Assembly (NCBI GenBank): GCA_903886275.1 | Contig: CAISLN010000081.1 | Span: 1-64,000 of the forward strand | Direction of reading: 5' to 3' | Length of the DNA: 64,000 nucleotides | From: an uncultured beta proteobacterium | GTDB taxonomy: Bacteria; Pseudomonadota; Gammaproteobacteria; Burkholderiales; Burkholderiaceae_C | Shown: piece after piece, positions 1-8,483 of the stretch | How the letters are laid out: every line of letters begins with the position of its first letter | How positions within the stretch are numbered: position 1 is the first letter of the stretch | Made by a program: the position numbers and the translations under genes | Notes under the pieces: generated by a model | The model's database searches: none | Seen by the model: the letters and a program-made list of their open reading frames with translations, nothing else | Told to the model about the DNA's origin: nothing

Positions 1-141
1 GCCAAGCGTTCATGTGGTGCGCAGAGGGCCCTGCGTTGGCTCCGGGGCGCAAGACCATCAGGCGCTGGCGCCCGGATTCGCTGAACCGGTGCTCGGCATA
101 CAGGCCTTGGCGCAAGCTTGCCAGGTCCCTATTTGGGGGGG
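1..141 (-). other. Out-of-frame continuation of the CHASE domain gene, running off the window
   Basis: On the minus strand from 141 to 1, the frame one base away from the upstream gene stays open to the window edge. It encodes a plausible CHASE-domain continuation: PPNRDLASLRQGLYAEHRFS, then SESGRQRLMVLRPG. The junction lies on seven consecutive C residues (G at 135-141 on the plus strand); eight would join the two frames. It could be a real frameshift mutation, a slippery tract or a sequencing error. Confidence 0.6.
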
Positions 142-1563
142 CAGCGCATGCACATCGGGCGATGACCAGGCAATCAGCTGGGCCGAGGTTTCATCGGAAT
201 TGCTTGCCAGATCGAAGACGAAAAACTCGGCAGGGGTCAGGCGTATGACATGGCGAATGTCGGCGTAGCGCGTCTGGGGTTCGTAGGCGCTAATGACTAC
301 CCCTCTGAAGGCCTGTCGGCGCTGCGCCATGGTAGCCAGCGGCATGGAGGCCCGGTAGACCGGCAATGCGGTCAATGCAGCGGGCAAGGTCGCGCCCTTG
401 AGCAGCAGGCGCACCGGGGCGCTGCCGACAATCTCGCCGCTGTCGCGTGCGCGCGCAATGAGCTCTTGGCGCACCGGATCCTGCGACATGTCCCATCCCA
501 GTATCTGCAGATTGGGCAGCCGTGGAGCCACAAAGGTAATGGGAAAGTAGTCCTCGCGCAGCAACGCCGCAACAGGGGTGTCGCCGGCACCCGCTTCGGT
601 AATCCGAAACGGGGCCTGTCCTGGCCCTTGCAAATGCCGCTCAAAGCCCACCCGCTCCAGGCCGCTCACATTGGCGACCCAACTGATGGCATGCAGCACC
701 GGTTCGTTGGAAAGCAGCTGGGAGGCAAAGTCCTCAAACGTCTGCGCCGTGACATCCTTTGACGATTCCATGAATGCCTTGAGTGCCACCATCTTCGTTA
801 TCTGCGCCTGCATCAGCCTGCTGTTGATGGTGACCACTTCATGGCCGTAGTCGGTCAGCAAAGCCATCTGCTGCTGCCTATCGGACACCTGAATAGTGGC
901 AAACGCCGTCACACCGACCCCTGCAACGATGCTCGCCAGGCTGAAGATGAGCGGATTGCTAGGCAGCGTCTCCTTGCCCCAAAAAAGAGCCACAAAATAC
1001 ATCAGCGGCCCCCCCATGAGCATGCCGCCCAAGCCGATCAGCCAACCGTGTTGCCAAACGTTTGCCGAGTCAGGATGGGCAGCGCCGGACAGCAGCACAC
1101 GCGCAGCCTCCAGGCCGGGCGCCACGGTGCTCGCCAAGGCCATCAAGACGGCCACGCCAGCACCCACAGCCAAGGGCGACATGGAACGTGCGCGTTGCAC
1201 GCTGGCGGGCGTGGCAAAAGCGCCCATGCCGCACCAACGGCCCACAAGCCAGGCGGCCAAAGCGGCCTGCAATGTGGGGCCCAGGCCCATGACCGCCATC
1301 GCGGTCAAGCTGTGGTTGGCATCCGCTTGCGCCATGTAGAAGGCAAGGGTTCCCAGTCCCACCACAGACATCCCGCGCCTGCCGCGCACCAGAAAGACCG
1401 CCAAGGCCAGACCCGCAGGCGGGAAAAGCAAGGGGCTCTCGCTTGGCAGCAGGTTCCGAATGAGCAGAAAAATGCTGGCCAATAGGGCAAAGAGAGCGGC
1501 CAGCGTGATCGGCTCCAGCAGCCTGCGAGCGACTGGCGATTGGCTGTGGTACCAGCGCATCAT
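58..1563 (-). CDS. MASE1-CHASE membrane sensor protein, apparently frameshifted near its C-terminal end
   Basis: The 501-residue product begins with about eight hydrophobic segments (residues 15-235) of the MASE1 type, a membrane-integral sensory domain. A CHASE-like extracytoplasmic ligand-binding region follows (about 240-480; conserved features include EDFASQLL, HAISWV and FRITE). MASE1-CHASE proteins normally end in a histidine kinase or GGDEF/EAL output, but none is present in this frame because the reading frame stops at 58. The next 140 bases toward the window edge encode a good CHASE continuation in another frame, so the stop probably follows a one-base loss in a G7/C7 tract. The gene lies downstream of the LOV/PAS hybrid kinase on the same strand. 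Its ATG overlaps the stop of a short upstream reading frame (ATGA). The family assignment is firm; the signal sensed is unknown. Confidence 0.75.
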   Translation of the reverse strand: MMRWYHSQSPVARRLLEPITLAALFALLASIFLLIRNLLPSESPLLFPPAGLALAVFLVRGRRGMSVVGLGTLAFYMAQADANHSLTAMAVMGLGPTLQAALAAWLVGRWCGMGAFATPASVQRARSMSPLAVGAGVAVLMALASTVAPGLEAARVLLSGAAHPDSANVWQHGWLIGLGGMLMGGPLMYFVALFWGKETLPSNPLIFSLASIVAGVGVTAFATIQVSDRQQQMALLTDYGHEVVTINSRLMQAQITKMVALKAFMESSKDVTAQTFEDFASQLLSNEPVLHAISWVANVSGLERVGFERHLQGPGQAPFRITEAGAGDTPVAALLREDYFPITFVAPRLPNLQILGWDMSQDPVRQELIARARDSGEIVGSAPVRLLLKGATLPAALTALPVYRASMPLATMAQRRQAFRGVVISAYEPQTRYADIRHVIRLTPAEFFVFDLASNSDETSAQLIAWSSPDVHALPPQIGTWQACAKACMPSTGSANPGASA

Positions 1564-1697
1564 CCTTGCAAAGGCCTTGTTACAGCGGTCTTGCTCACTT
1601 CCTTGCCCCGACGCTGTGGCCCTGTGCAGACCGCCACGGCAGCTACCTGGCCGAGGGGCAAGCGGGTGGTAACGCGCAGGCGGGCGAGAGTTGTCAT
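1560..1697 (-). CDS. Possible 45-residue leader ORF translationally coupled to the MASE1 gene
   Basis: An ATG at 1697 is preceded by an AGGA box eight bases upstream and opens a 45-codon frame. Its TGA overlaps the ATG of the MASE1-CHASE gene as ATGA. The product, beginning MTTLARLRVTTRLPLGQ, matches no family I recognise and has no clear signal peptide. Overlap and ribosome-binding site suggest translational coupling. Alternatively it may be chance, since the downstream gene could use its second ATG. Protein-level support is lacking. Confidence 0.3.
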   Translation of the reverse strand: MTTLARLRVTTRLPLGQVAAVAVCTGPQRRGKEVSKTAVTRPLQG

Positions 1698-2037
1698 TGA
1701 AATATCCTGATAGAGAAAATAGAGAAACCCATCACAGCTGCTGGTAGAAACGCAAGCGTAATAACCCGTGGTTTTGCGACCAAATTTCTGCATGTGTGTG
1801 CTTTTGATGCTCTAATTCTATCGTTTTTATCGAAAATAGATACTTTAAACGTTTTAGTTGATTTGCATCAAGTGGTACTATTTTCATAGTTGATGCAGTT
1901 CATTCGCTGCATTTTGGGCGGCGAACCAGGCTGCCACAGCGGCTTGGGCCGCGCCGGGACCCTGTTTCGCAGGCGCCCAAGAGGGCGTTGCGCGCAACTT
2001 TGTTGAGCCCCGCAGTTCGCGCCAAGTAGCAGTGGAA
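1698..2037. other. AT-rich intergenic region before the MASE1 gene
   Basis: About 340 bases separate the hybrid kinase stop from the small leader ORF. The part at 1790-1890 is markedly AT-rich against its GC-rich surroundings and is the likely promoter region of the MASE1 gene on the minus strand. A TTGATG box 17 bases from a TTAAAG box is a weak promoter candidate there. No gene, repeat or RNA was recognised. Confidence 0.4.
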
Positions 2038-5000
2038 CTACATAGAGAGGCTGAGCGCCAGTCTTTCGACGTGAAGTGCGATAGGGGCCTTGGCTTCCAA
2101 AAATAGGCCTTCCAAACGCTCGCAAAGCATTTGGCAATCGGCCGCCTCACCGGCATCGCCTGCCGTTTCGATAGCCTCGCACAGCTCGCCCAGGCGCAAG
2201 GCACCAACCATGCGCGCGGCCGATTTAAGCGTGTGCGCCACATCGATAGCGGCACCAAGGTCGCCTTCTGCAACGGCCACAACAATGGCTCCGACCTGCC
2301 CTTGCGCGTTGATCAAAAATTTAGCCAACAGCCTGTGGTGCATGCTGGGGTTGTCGCCCACCATGGTTTCAAGCGTGTCGGGCGCCCAGGCCACGACCAG
2401 CGCATGCGCCATTTCCAACGCGACGACTGCGGGCTGAAGGGGTGACAGCCATTTCTTGAGCATCGGAGCCAGGTCGCTCATGCGCAGCGGTTTGGATAGG
2501 TAGTCGTCCATGCCGTGCGCCAGGCAGCGCTGCGACTCACCCATCATGGCGTTGGCGGTGATCGCCACAATCGGCAAGCGCTGGCCTGCAGGCTCCGCCT
2601 GGCGAATTGCCTCGGTCAACTCAAAACCATCCATGTGCGGCATGTGGCAGTCGGTCAGCAGCATGGCGTAGCGGCCGGTGCGCCATGCGGCCAAGGCTTG
2701 CACGCCGTCTTCGGCCGTCTCACAGGCATAGCCCAATAGGCGCAACTGCTCCTGAAGCACCACACGATTGGTCTCGTTGTCTTCGGCCAGCAGTATCAAG
2801 CGTCCTTGCTCTAGCGCTTGGGCAAGCGTGGGTGCGCTTGGCGGGGCGGGGATATCTATCGCACGGACATCCGGGGAGGGTTGCGCAGTCCAGCGATTGC
2901 TGGCCCGTGCGATAGCTTGGATAAGCTCGCTATAGAGCAGGGGATAGGCCACTATTTGGATAGCGTCGGTGGGCGCTGCCCCTGTTGCCAAGCAAACAAC
3001 GCCCAATCCCGCTGCGCTGCAAAATGCGCGAGTGCCCAGGTCGGGTCCTGTGAGCAGGACCACCGGCCCCGCGTCGGGTGGCAGTTGCGCAAGGTACTGC
3101 GGTACGGCCGCCAAACTATCCAAGAGGCTGAAGTCGGCGCCTGCATCTCGGCAATAGGACGACAGCATCGCGTTCAGCGCAGGATCTTGGCTGGCGCTCA
3201 AGACTTGTACACCGCGCAGAGGCTGATCGAACACCGGCAAGCGCGGGGCTTTTTCCATCGGCAGCGTGACCGTAAATTCGGTGCCCACGCCCAAGGTGCT
3301 GCGCAATGCAATATGACCGCCCAGCAGCTCGACCAAGCGCCGGCTGATGGTCAGACCCAGGCCGGTGCCGCCGAACTTGCGTGCCGTGCTGTCGTCGGCC
3401 TGCACAAAGGGCTGAAAGAGTTTGGACTGGCTTTCCAAACTCATGCCAATTCCGGTGTCGCTGATTGTCAGTTGCACGCCACCATTGGCCCACGCACAGG
3501 GCTCAATAGCCAACACCACCCTGCCAGGGTGATCGCTCTGGCGGTCGGTGAACTTGACCGCGTTGCCCATCAGGTTGAGCAATATCTGGCGCAGCCGGGT
3601 GGGGTCGGTCATCACCCATTGTGGCAACGCGGGCGAGACATACACCGAGAGTTCAATCGACTTGGCGCTGGCCTTGACGATGCCGAGCATCAATTGCACC
3701 ACGGCCTCCGCCAGACTGCGCAAATGGGTCGGCACCCGTTCAACGTCCATCTTGCCGGCCTCGATCTTGGAGAAGTCCAAGATGTCATTCAAGATGCCAA
3801 GCAATGCCAATCCGGAGGACTGAATAATGTCGAGCATCCGTTGTTGCACGGGGTCGAGTCGGGTCTGTCGCAGAACGTCCACCATGCCGATGACGCCGTT
3901 CATGGGGGTGCGGATTTCGTGGCTCATATTGGCCAGAAACTGGCTCTTGGCAACGTTGGCTGCATCGGCCAGTTTCAGGACTGCCGTTAGCTCCAGCGCC
4001 CGCTTGCCCTTTTCTTCGTTCTGATAGGTCAGTTCAAGATTGGCGATGACCAGATCAGCCGCACGTTGGGTCTTCTCATCGGTCAGGTAAATCAGTTCGT
4101 CGCTTTTGATTTGATCGGTGTCTGCGCGATTGGAAGCATCCAAAGCCAGCTCCGCCTCGGCCAACTTGCGCGCTGTGATATCCCGCGTGATGCCGATGAA
4201 GTGACTGGCCTGTCCCTTGGCATCGAGCACGGGCATGATGCTCAAATCGTTCCAAAAAATACTGCCGTCCTTGCGGTAATTAAGTATGTGGCCATTGAAC
4301 TCGGCCACCTGCAATTGCGCCTGCGTCGTGGCCACGATGGTGTCTGTCCGGGTAAGTTCGCCTTGCAAAAACTTGCAGGTCCGCCCTACTATGTCGGCCT
4401 CGCTGTAGCCGGTGATCGACGTGAATGCGGCGTTGGCGGACAGAATGCAACCGTTGGAACCGGTAATCAGGATGCCCTGCGAGATCGCCTTCAGGGCACG
4501 GTCGCTGATGCGCAATTGTTCTTTGGTTTTGTGCCGTTCCGTGATGTCCCTGGCAAGCACAATCAGTCGCGCCGACTCACCCGGCTCAGCGGCCTTTCGG
4601 GAAACGGAAAGCTCAAACCACAACTCGCCTTGCGGCAGATTCAATGCGTATTCCTTGCCACTGGAGTAGCCCTGTTCGTGACCCTCCTGAAGGGCCGCCA
4701 TGACGACTTGTGCGGCATCCGCAGGCATCACATCGGACACAAGACGCCCCATCAAGTTGTGTGCCGTGGCCACCAGAAGCTCGGTGTGCGGACCATGAAA
4801 GTCGCAGTAGCGCCCCTCCAAGTCGAGCTCAAACAGCAAGTCAGGAACGGCATCGAGCGTGGCCCGTATCCGGCACTCGCTCAGGCGCAGCGCAGCTTCG
4901 GTCGCCTTGCGCGCGGTGATGTCCGTAACAAACCCATGCCACAGCGTGGCGCCATCGGCTTCGCGCTCGGGCCGCGCATTGCCCCAATGCCAACGCACCG

Positions 5001-5331
5001 CACCAGCGTCGCGCTTCACCCGGTACTCTTGTTGCCAAGGCGTCAGGTCCAACGCCGATTTTTGAATAGAGGCGATCACCCTCTGGAAGTCGTCCGGGTG
5101 AATAGCGCTCAAGGCTGCGCTTGCATCCTCACGCACATCCTGCGGATCCAGGCGGAACACATCGCGAATGGCATCGCTTACGTAAGGAAAACAGGAACTG
5201 CCGTCCGCACGCAAGCGGTACTGAAAAACCACTCCAGGAACCTGACTGGCGATTTTTTGAAGGCGCCTTTTTACTTCGGCCTCGACGACTGCGCACTGCA
5301 CTTGGTCCATCCCTGCTGCCATCGCATTCAT
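2038..5331 (-). CDS. Hybrid sensor histidine kinase with LOV-like PAS, receiver and Hpt domains
   Basis: This 1097-residue cytoplasmic kinase has no membrane segment. In order it carries PAS1 (about 25-142), PAS2 (150-265) and a LOV-like PAS3 (275-390). A coiled linker with the HisKA box follows ([11 protein letters not shown], phosphoacceptor H471). Then come the ATPase domain (about 570-695; GTGLGL), a degenerate receiver lacking the acceptor Asp (705-810), a functional receiver (845-960; D894 in LLTDCHMP) and a C-terminal Hpt domain (AHTLKSAA, H1033). This is a complete His-Asp-His phosphorelay. PAS3 has GRTCKFLQG with C319 where LOV domains form the flavin-cysteinyl adduct, plus NYRKDG and FWN. 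Two usual LOV polar residues are replaced: the Asn before Cys is Thr, and the late Gln is Thr. No response regulator gene is adjacent. Confidence 0.9.
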   Translation of the reverse strand: MNAMAAGMDQVQCAVVEAEVKRRLQKIASQVPGVVFQYRLRADGSSCFPYVSDAIRDVFRLDPQDVREDASAALSAIHPDDFQRVIASIQKSALDLTPWQQEYRVKRDAGAVRWHWGNARPEREADGATLWHGFVTDITARKATEAALRLSECRIRATLDAVPDLLFELDLEGRYCDFHGPHTELLVATAHNLMGRLVSDVMPADAAQVVMAALQEGHEQGYSSGKEYALNLPQGELWFELSVSRKAAEPGESARLIVLARDITERHKTKEQLRISDRALKAISQGILITGSNGCILSANAAFTSITGYSEADIVGRTCKFLQGELTRTDTIVATTQAQLQVAEFNGHILNYRKDGSIFWNDLSIMPVLDAKGQASHFIGITRDITARKLAEAELALDASNRADTDQIKSDELIYLTDEKTQRAADLVIANLELTYQNEEKGKRALELTAVLKLADAANVAKSQFLANMSHEIRTPMNGVIGMVDVLRQTRLDPVQQRMLDIIQSSGLALLGILNDILDFSKIEAGKMDVERVPTHLRSLAEAVVQLMLGIVKASAKSIELSVYVSPALPQWVMTDPTRLRQILLNLMGNAVKFTDRQSDHPGRVVLAIEPCAWANGGVQLTISDTGIGMSLESQSKLFQPFVQADDSTARKFGGTGLGLTISRRLVELLGGHIALRSTLGVGTEFTVTLPMEKAPRLPVFDQPLRGVQVLSASQDPALNAMLSSYCRDAGADFSLLDSLAAVPQYLAQLPPDAGPVVLLTGPDLGTRAFCSAAGLGVVCLATGAAPTDAIQIVAYPLLYSELIQAIARASNRWTAQPSPDVRAIDIPAPPSAPTLAQALEQGRLILLAEDNETNRVVLQEQLRLLGYACETAEDGVQALAAWRTGRYAMLLTDCHMPHMDGFELTEAIRQAEPAGQRLPIVAITANAMMGESQRCLAHGMDDYLSKPLRMSDLAPMLKKWLSPLQPAVVALEMAHALVVAWAPDTLETMVGDNPSMHHRLLAKFLINAQGQVGAIVVAVAEGDLGAAIDVAHTLKSAARMVGALRLGELCEAIETAGDAGEAADCQMLCERLEGLFLEAKAPIALHVERLALSLSM

Positions 5332-5614
5332 TTTTTCGCCTTAAAAACCCAATCCAGGCGTGATTTTGCGCGCCGGCTTGTACAAAAAAATTGCACGAGA
5401 AATACCTCTTATGCGTTGCGCACCAGACGACCTTATACGCTTTACCTGTGACAAGAGAGGGTGGACAAAGGTTTATTTGGCGGGTCTGGCTTCAGTCGCT
5501 CACGATGCCCAACCTTGCGCATGCGCTGCTGCCTTACCTTGGCAAGGAAGCCTCTACGACCGCTGCGGGTGCCGGCATCGGTGCAACGACCGCTGGCGTG
5601 GGCGGAATGGTCGT
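5332..5614. other. Intergenic region between kinase start and nadR stop
   Basis: This gap of about 280 bases must contain the promoter of the minus-strand hybrid kinase. A plus-strand frame of 37 codons from 5504 (MPNLAHALLPYLGKEASTT at its start) is open, but it has no ribosome-binding site and no recognised homolog, so it is not called. Confidence 0.3.
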
Positions 5615-6742
5615 TTAGGCTTGCTGCGACACAAATGGGGCGGAAAAGCGCCAGTGGCGTGACATACCGCTATCCAAGGCATGCAATGCGGCCTTGCAAC
5701 GCACCTCTGGAGTGCCGTGCACCTCGATCCACGGAACCGCTTGCGCACGCAGTTCGTCGCGAAAGCGCTGGTTCATCCAGCTGCGCAGGTGCTCTCCGTC
5801 GCGCAAACCATCATCCTCAAAAGCGACCTCGCGCTCGCTGGTCAGGATGTAGAGCGCCCGCGCTGGCATGCCGGCAGCCACCGCATCGACTTCCGAACTG
5901 GGCTTATTCATATAGCGCTCATGCCATATACGGGTAGTCCAGGCATCGGTATCGCACAGGAGCACGGGGCTCCCGTGGGCTGCGGCCAGGTTCTCGCGGC
6001 GACACTGCTCCTGAGCCAAATGGGTGAAGTCAGAGGATTGCCAATGGATGTCGTAGACCGTCGCTTCGGGTGTGGCGGCTCGGGCAAGAGCGAGAAGATT
6101 GGCACTATATTCCCGCCCATATTCGGCCACCCATTGGGTATGGGTCCAAAGCCCACCGCGGGCACGCAATGCAACAGCCAAGTCTTGGCTTAAGGTCGTG
6201 GTGCCGGTGGACTCCGCTCCCAGAACCACCACACGCATCGCCAATCCGGCCTGTACCGACGGCGATAGCCATTGCCACTGGCCCGGGACATCGGCCCGTA
6301 CTGCGGTGCCGGAGGTGGGGTAGAGATTGCGACTTTGGTCCAAACAGACGTGCGGGCAGTGAAAGTAACTGGCCAGACGGTCGCCATAAGACTCTGAGCT
6401 AAAAACGGCATCCACTTTCGCAAGGGGCGTCAATGTCCGATCGGCTTGGGCAACCGCCTCCTGCATGATGTCCACATGGGCTTGCCAGATGCTGTCGTCA
6501 GCATAATCGATAGCCACATCATCCAACGCGCCGACGATGCGCACCTGTGGCATATCAGCAAAAGCGTTTTGCAGCCAATGCACGCGCAAAGCGATACGGA
6601 TGCTTTCTACGCTGGAGCCCAGCACGGCGACCGTAACGGCGCTGCTGTGCAAGGCGGCGCTGCGGATGAGGTATTCATGCCCCAGGTGAGGCGGGTAGAA
6701 CTTGCCGATCACCAGCCCATGCTGAAATGGTCTACGCGTCAT
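5615..6742 (-). CDS. nadR: Bifunctional NadR-type NMN adenylyltransferase / ribosylnicotinamide kinase
   Basis: The enzyme phosphorylates nicotinamide riboside to NMN and adenylates NMN to NAD. The N-terminal nucleotidyltransferase carries GKFYPPHLGH (residues 13-22) and the late motif SGTAVR. The C-terminal kinase begins at about residue 170 with GAESTGTTTL; the usual P-loop lysine is Thr here (T181). The regulatory helix-turn-helix of enterobacterial NadR is absent. The ATG at 6742 is preferred over an upstream start because it overlaps the pnuC stop as ATGA, which also implies translational coupling. The neighbours pnuC (riboside importer) and nrtR (regulator) make a coherent NAD salvage locus. 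Confidence 0.9.
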   Translation of the reverse strand: MTRRPFQHGLVIGKFYPPHLGHEYLIRSAALHSSAVTVAVLGSSVESIRIALRVHWLQNAFADMPQVRIVGALDDVAIDYADDSIWQAHVDIMQEAVAQADRTLTPLAKVDAVFSSESYGDRLASYFHCPHVCLDQSRNLYPTSGTAVRADVPGQWQWLSPSVQAGLAMRVVVLGAESTGTTTLSQDLAVALRARGGLWTHTQWVAEYGREYSANLLALARAATPEATVYDIHWQSSDFTHLAQEQCRRENLAAAHGSPVLLCDTDAWTTRIWHERYMNKPSSEVDAVAAGMPARALYILTSEREVAFEDDGLRDGEHLRSWMNQRFRDELRAQAVPWIEVHGTPEVRCKAALHALDSGMSRHWRFSAPFVSQQA

Positions 6743-7377
6743 ACAGGTACCGCCTCGCATACCTTATTCGGAGTACCTTGGGTTTTGCGCCAGACACTCA
6801 AACCGTGGACGCAGATCGCCAGAAAGATCACGTACAGCCCGGCAATCAGATACAGGCCGCGGCTCCAGTAGAGTGGCACCGAAACCAGATCCACGGCAAT
6901 CCACCACACCCAGCTCGCGACCTGTCGCCGGTTCAGTTGCCATTGGGCGCACAGGCTGAGCGCGGTGATGACTGCGTCCACGGGAGGAGAGCTGCCCCGC
7001 AATTGCACCAGTGTCGCCCAAAGTAGCAATGACAATGCTGCGGCCACCGCTAGCAGGCTGGCTTGTTCACGCAGGCTGGTGGTTCTAAATCCCTGCAATG
7101 CGGCGCTGCGCCCCTTGGCCCATTGCACCCAACCTTGCACCGACATCACAATGAAAACGATCTGTAGCGCCGAGTCTGCGAACAAACGCTGATCCAGAAA
7201 GACGACGCCCAAAATGGCACTGTTGACAATGGCCCAAGCGAAGTTCCAGATGCTGGCCTTGGCCGTGAGCCAAACGCACAACAGCCCCGTGATAAATCCC
7301 AAGGTATCCCCTACCGTGAGTTGGGCAGAGCCAATTTCGAATGGGGTTGCCAATAAAGAACCAATGTCCATGATCAT
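6739..7377 (-). CDS. pnuC: PnuC nicotinamide riboside transporter
   Basis: This 212-residue inner-membrane protein has about seven hydrophobic segments and the PnuC signature: a WNF motif at the start of a membrane helix, then a later QGWVQW. The family imports nicotinamide riboside by facilitated diffusion, driven by intracellular phosphorylation by NadR, whose gene overlaps the end of this one. Length is slightly below the usual 220-240 residues. Two close ATG codons (7377 and 7371) are possible starts. Transcription probably comes from the nrtR-facing promoter near 7660. Confidence 0.9.
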   Translation of the reverse strand: MIMDIGSLLATPFEIGSAQLTVGDTLGFITGLLCVWLTAKASIWNFAWAIVNSAILGVVFLDQRLFADSALQIVFIVMSVQGWVQWAKGRSAALQGFRTTSLREQASLLAVAAALSLLLWATLVQLRGSSPPVDAVITALSLCAQWQLNRRQVASWVWWIAVDLVSVPLYWSRGLYLIAGLYVIFLAICVHGLSVWRKTQGTPNKVCEAVPV

Positions 7378-7446
7378 CTTTCTATGCGGTTTTTTGGAAG
7401 ATTTGGCGCAGGGATGTTGACAGCGCGCACCTATGTTTTCTGTGGC

Positions 7447-7599
7447 TTAGTTCAATGCGACGCTGGCCTGCGCGCTGGTCATTGCTTCGGCGCGCTTCAA
7501 GAATGCGTGCTGCTCCGCTTCGAAGCCTGCGACTGGCAGCGCTGCGCCGGGAATGTCGCAGAAATCGTTTTGAGGGTCGATGATCAGTAACTTCTTCAC
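7447..7599 (-). pseudogene. Remnant of a nicotinamidase/isochorismatase-family gene
   Basis: A GTG at 7599, eight bases after AGGAG, opens a 50-codon frame. It starts MKKLLIIDPQNDFCDIPGAA, the N-terminal strand and catalytic-Asp motif of nicotinamidase/cysteine-hydrolase enzymes. The family is normally about 180-220 residues, and the catalytic Lys and Cys regions are missing. The final 25 residues (GFEAEQHAFLKRAEA) could be the original C-terminus, which would mean an internal deletion; that point is inference. Its place ahead of pnuC-nadR fits a former third salvage gene. A functional short peptide is unlikely. Confidence 0.6.
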
Positions 7600-7653
7600 A
7601 ACTGCACTCCTATACAGAAGCATCACAAGCGATGTGAGTCCATTGTAGACCAC

Positions 7654-7674
7654 ATAAATGCATATTGCACTTAT
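7654..7674. promoter_or_regulatory. Candidate NrtR operator (21-bp imperfect palindrome)
   Basis: In the divergent spacer between the salvage genes and nrtR lies a palindrome with arms ATAAaTGCA and TGCAcTTAT around a three-base centre; eight of ten pairs match. NrtR repressors typically bind palindromes upstream of NAD salvage genes and sense ADP-ribose. Assigning this palindrome to NrtR is inference from position and symmetry. Confidence 0.5.
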
Positions 7675-7710
7675 ATTGCTCTATTGACGAATTTTAAAGA
7701 TAGATGTTAA

Positions 7711-8382
7711 ATGCAACTTTATCAAATGAAGTCCAATCCACCCCCTATCGTCACCGTTGACGCAGTCTTGCTAACGATAGTGAACGCCGAGTTATGCGTC
7801 GCCTTGCACCAGCGAGAGAGCTTCCCTTTTGCAGGTCACTGGGCCTTGCCTGGCGGGTATATCCACACGCTAGAGGACGATTCGGCCAAGGCGGCCGCAG
7901 CTCGGGTGCTGCGAGACAAGACAGGAGTGGTCAGTCCGTATCTGGAAGAGTTCGGTAGCTTTTCGGGCCCCGTACGCGACCCGCGAGGATGGTCTTTGAC
8001 CATGGTGTATTTTGCTTTGGCGCCCGTGGTGTCTGCGCAGGTTACGTTGTTTCCTGTCAGCCGGCTGCCCAGCTTGCCGTTTGACCATGGGGCAATCGTT
8101 GCCGGCGTCATGGAGAGGGTGCGCAGCAAGGCCAGTTACTCCTCCTTGCCGGTGCATTTGTGCCCATCGGAGTTCACCATTTCTGAGCTGCACGGCGTGT
8201 ATGAAGTGGTTCTGGGGGAATCCATCAACATGGCCAACTTTAGGCGAAAGCTGGCAGACCTGAACCTCCTGGAGGTCATTCCGGGTGGAATGCGCAGTGC
8301 GGGCCGCAGCCGTCCGAGCCAGCTCTATCGCGTCAACAAGCGATTCAAAGACCGACTGTCGGTACGCGACAGAGGCTTGTGA
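7711..8382 (+). CDS. nrtR: NrtR-type Nudix-related transcriptional regulator of NAD metabolism
   Basis: The N-terminal domain (about 12-145) has a Nudix fold, with ALPGGYI leading into the Nudix region. The Nudix box itself is degenerate: residues 65-73 read RVLRDKTGV where catalytic enzymes have REUxEExGU. That loss is expected in NrtR, which uses the pocket as an ADP-ribose sensor. The C-terminal part (150-223) is a winged helix-turn-helix (FTISELHGVYE, NFRRKLADLNLLE). The gene diverges from the nadR-pnuC locus, its likely target. The start could be the ATG at 7711 or at 7726; neither has a clear ribosome-binding site. Confidence 0.88.
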   Translation: MQLYQMKSNPPPIVTVDAVLLTIVNAELCVALHQRESFPFAGHWALPGGYIHTLEDDSAKAAAARVLRDKTGVVSPYLEEFGSFSGPVRDPRGWSLTMVYFALAPVVSAQVTLFPVSRLPSLPFDHGAIVAGVMERVRSKASYSSLPVHLCPSEFTISELHGVYEVVLGESINMANFRRKLADLNLLEVIPGGMRSAGRSRPSQLYRVNKRFKDRLSVRDRGL

Positions 8383-8483
8383 AATCGAAACCATTCGATT
8401 TCTTGCGCCTTCGTAAAAACCACGATTCAAGTGCAGCAGGTCGCCCAGTGTCAGCATGTCGCGCATGAACGCCAGTGGGGTGC

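Noticed and set aside
2818..5451. Long plus-strand open frames opposite the hybrid kinase
   Set aside because: Antisense shadows; translations have no motif, and the kinase motifs on the minus strand are unambiguous.
5504..5618. 37-codon plus-strand peptide ending at 5618
   Set aside because: No ribosome-binding site, no recognised family, and its end overlaps the nadR coding end.
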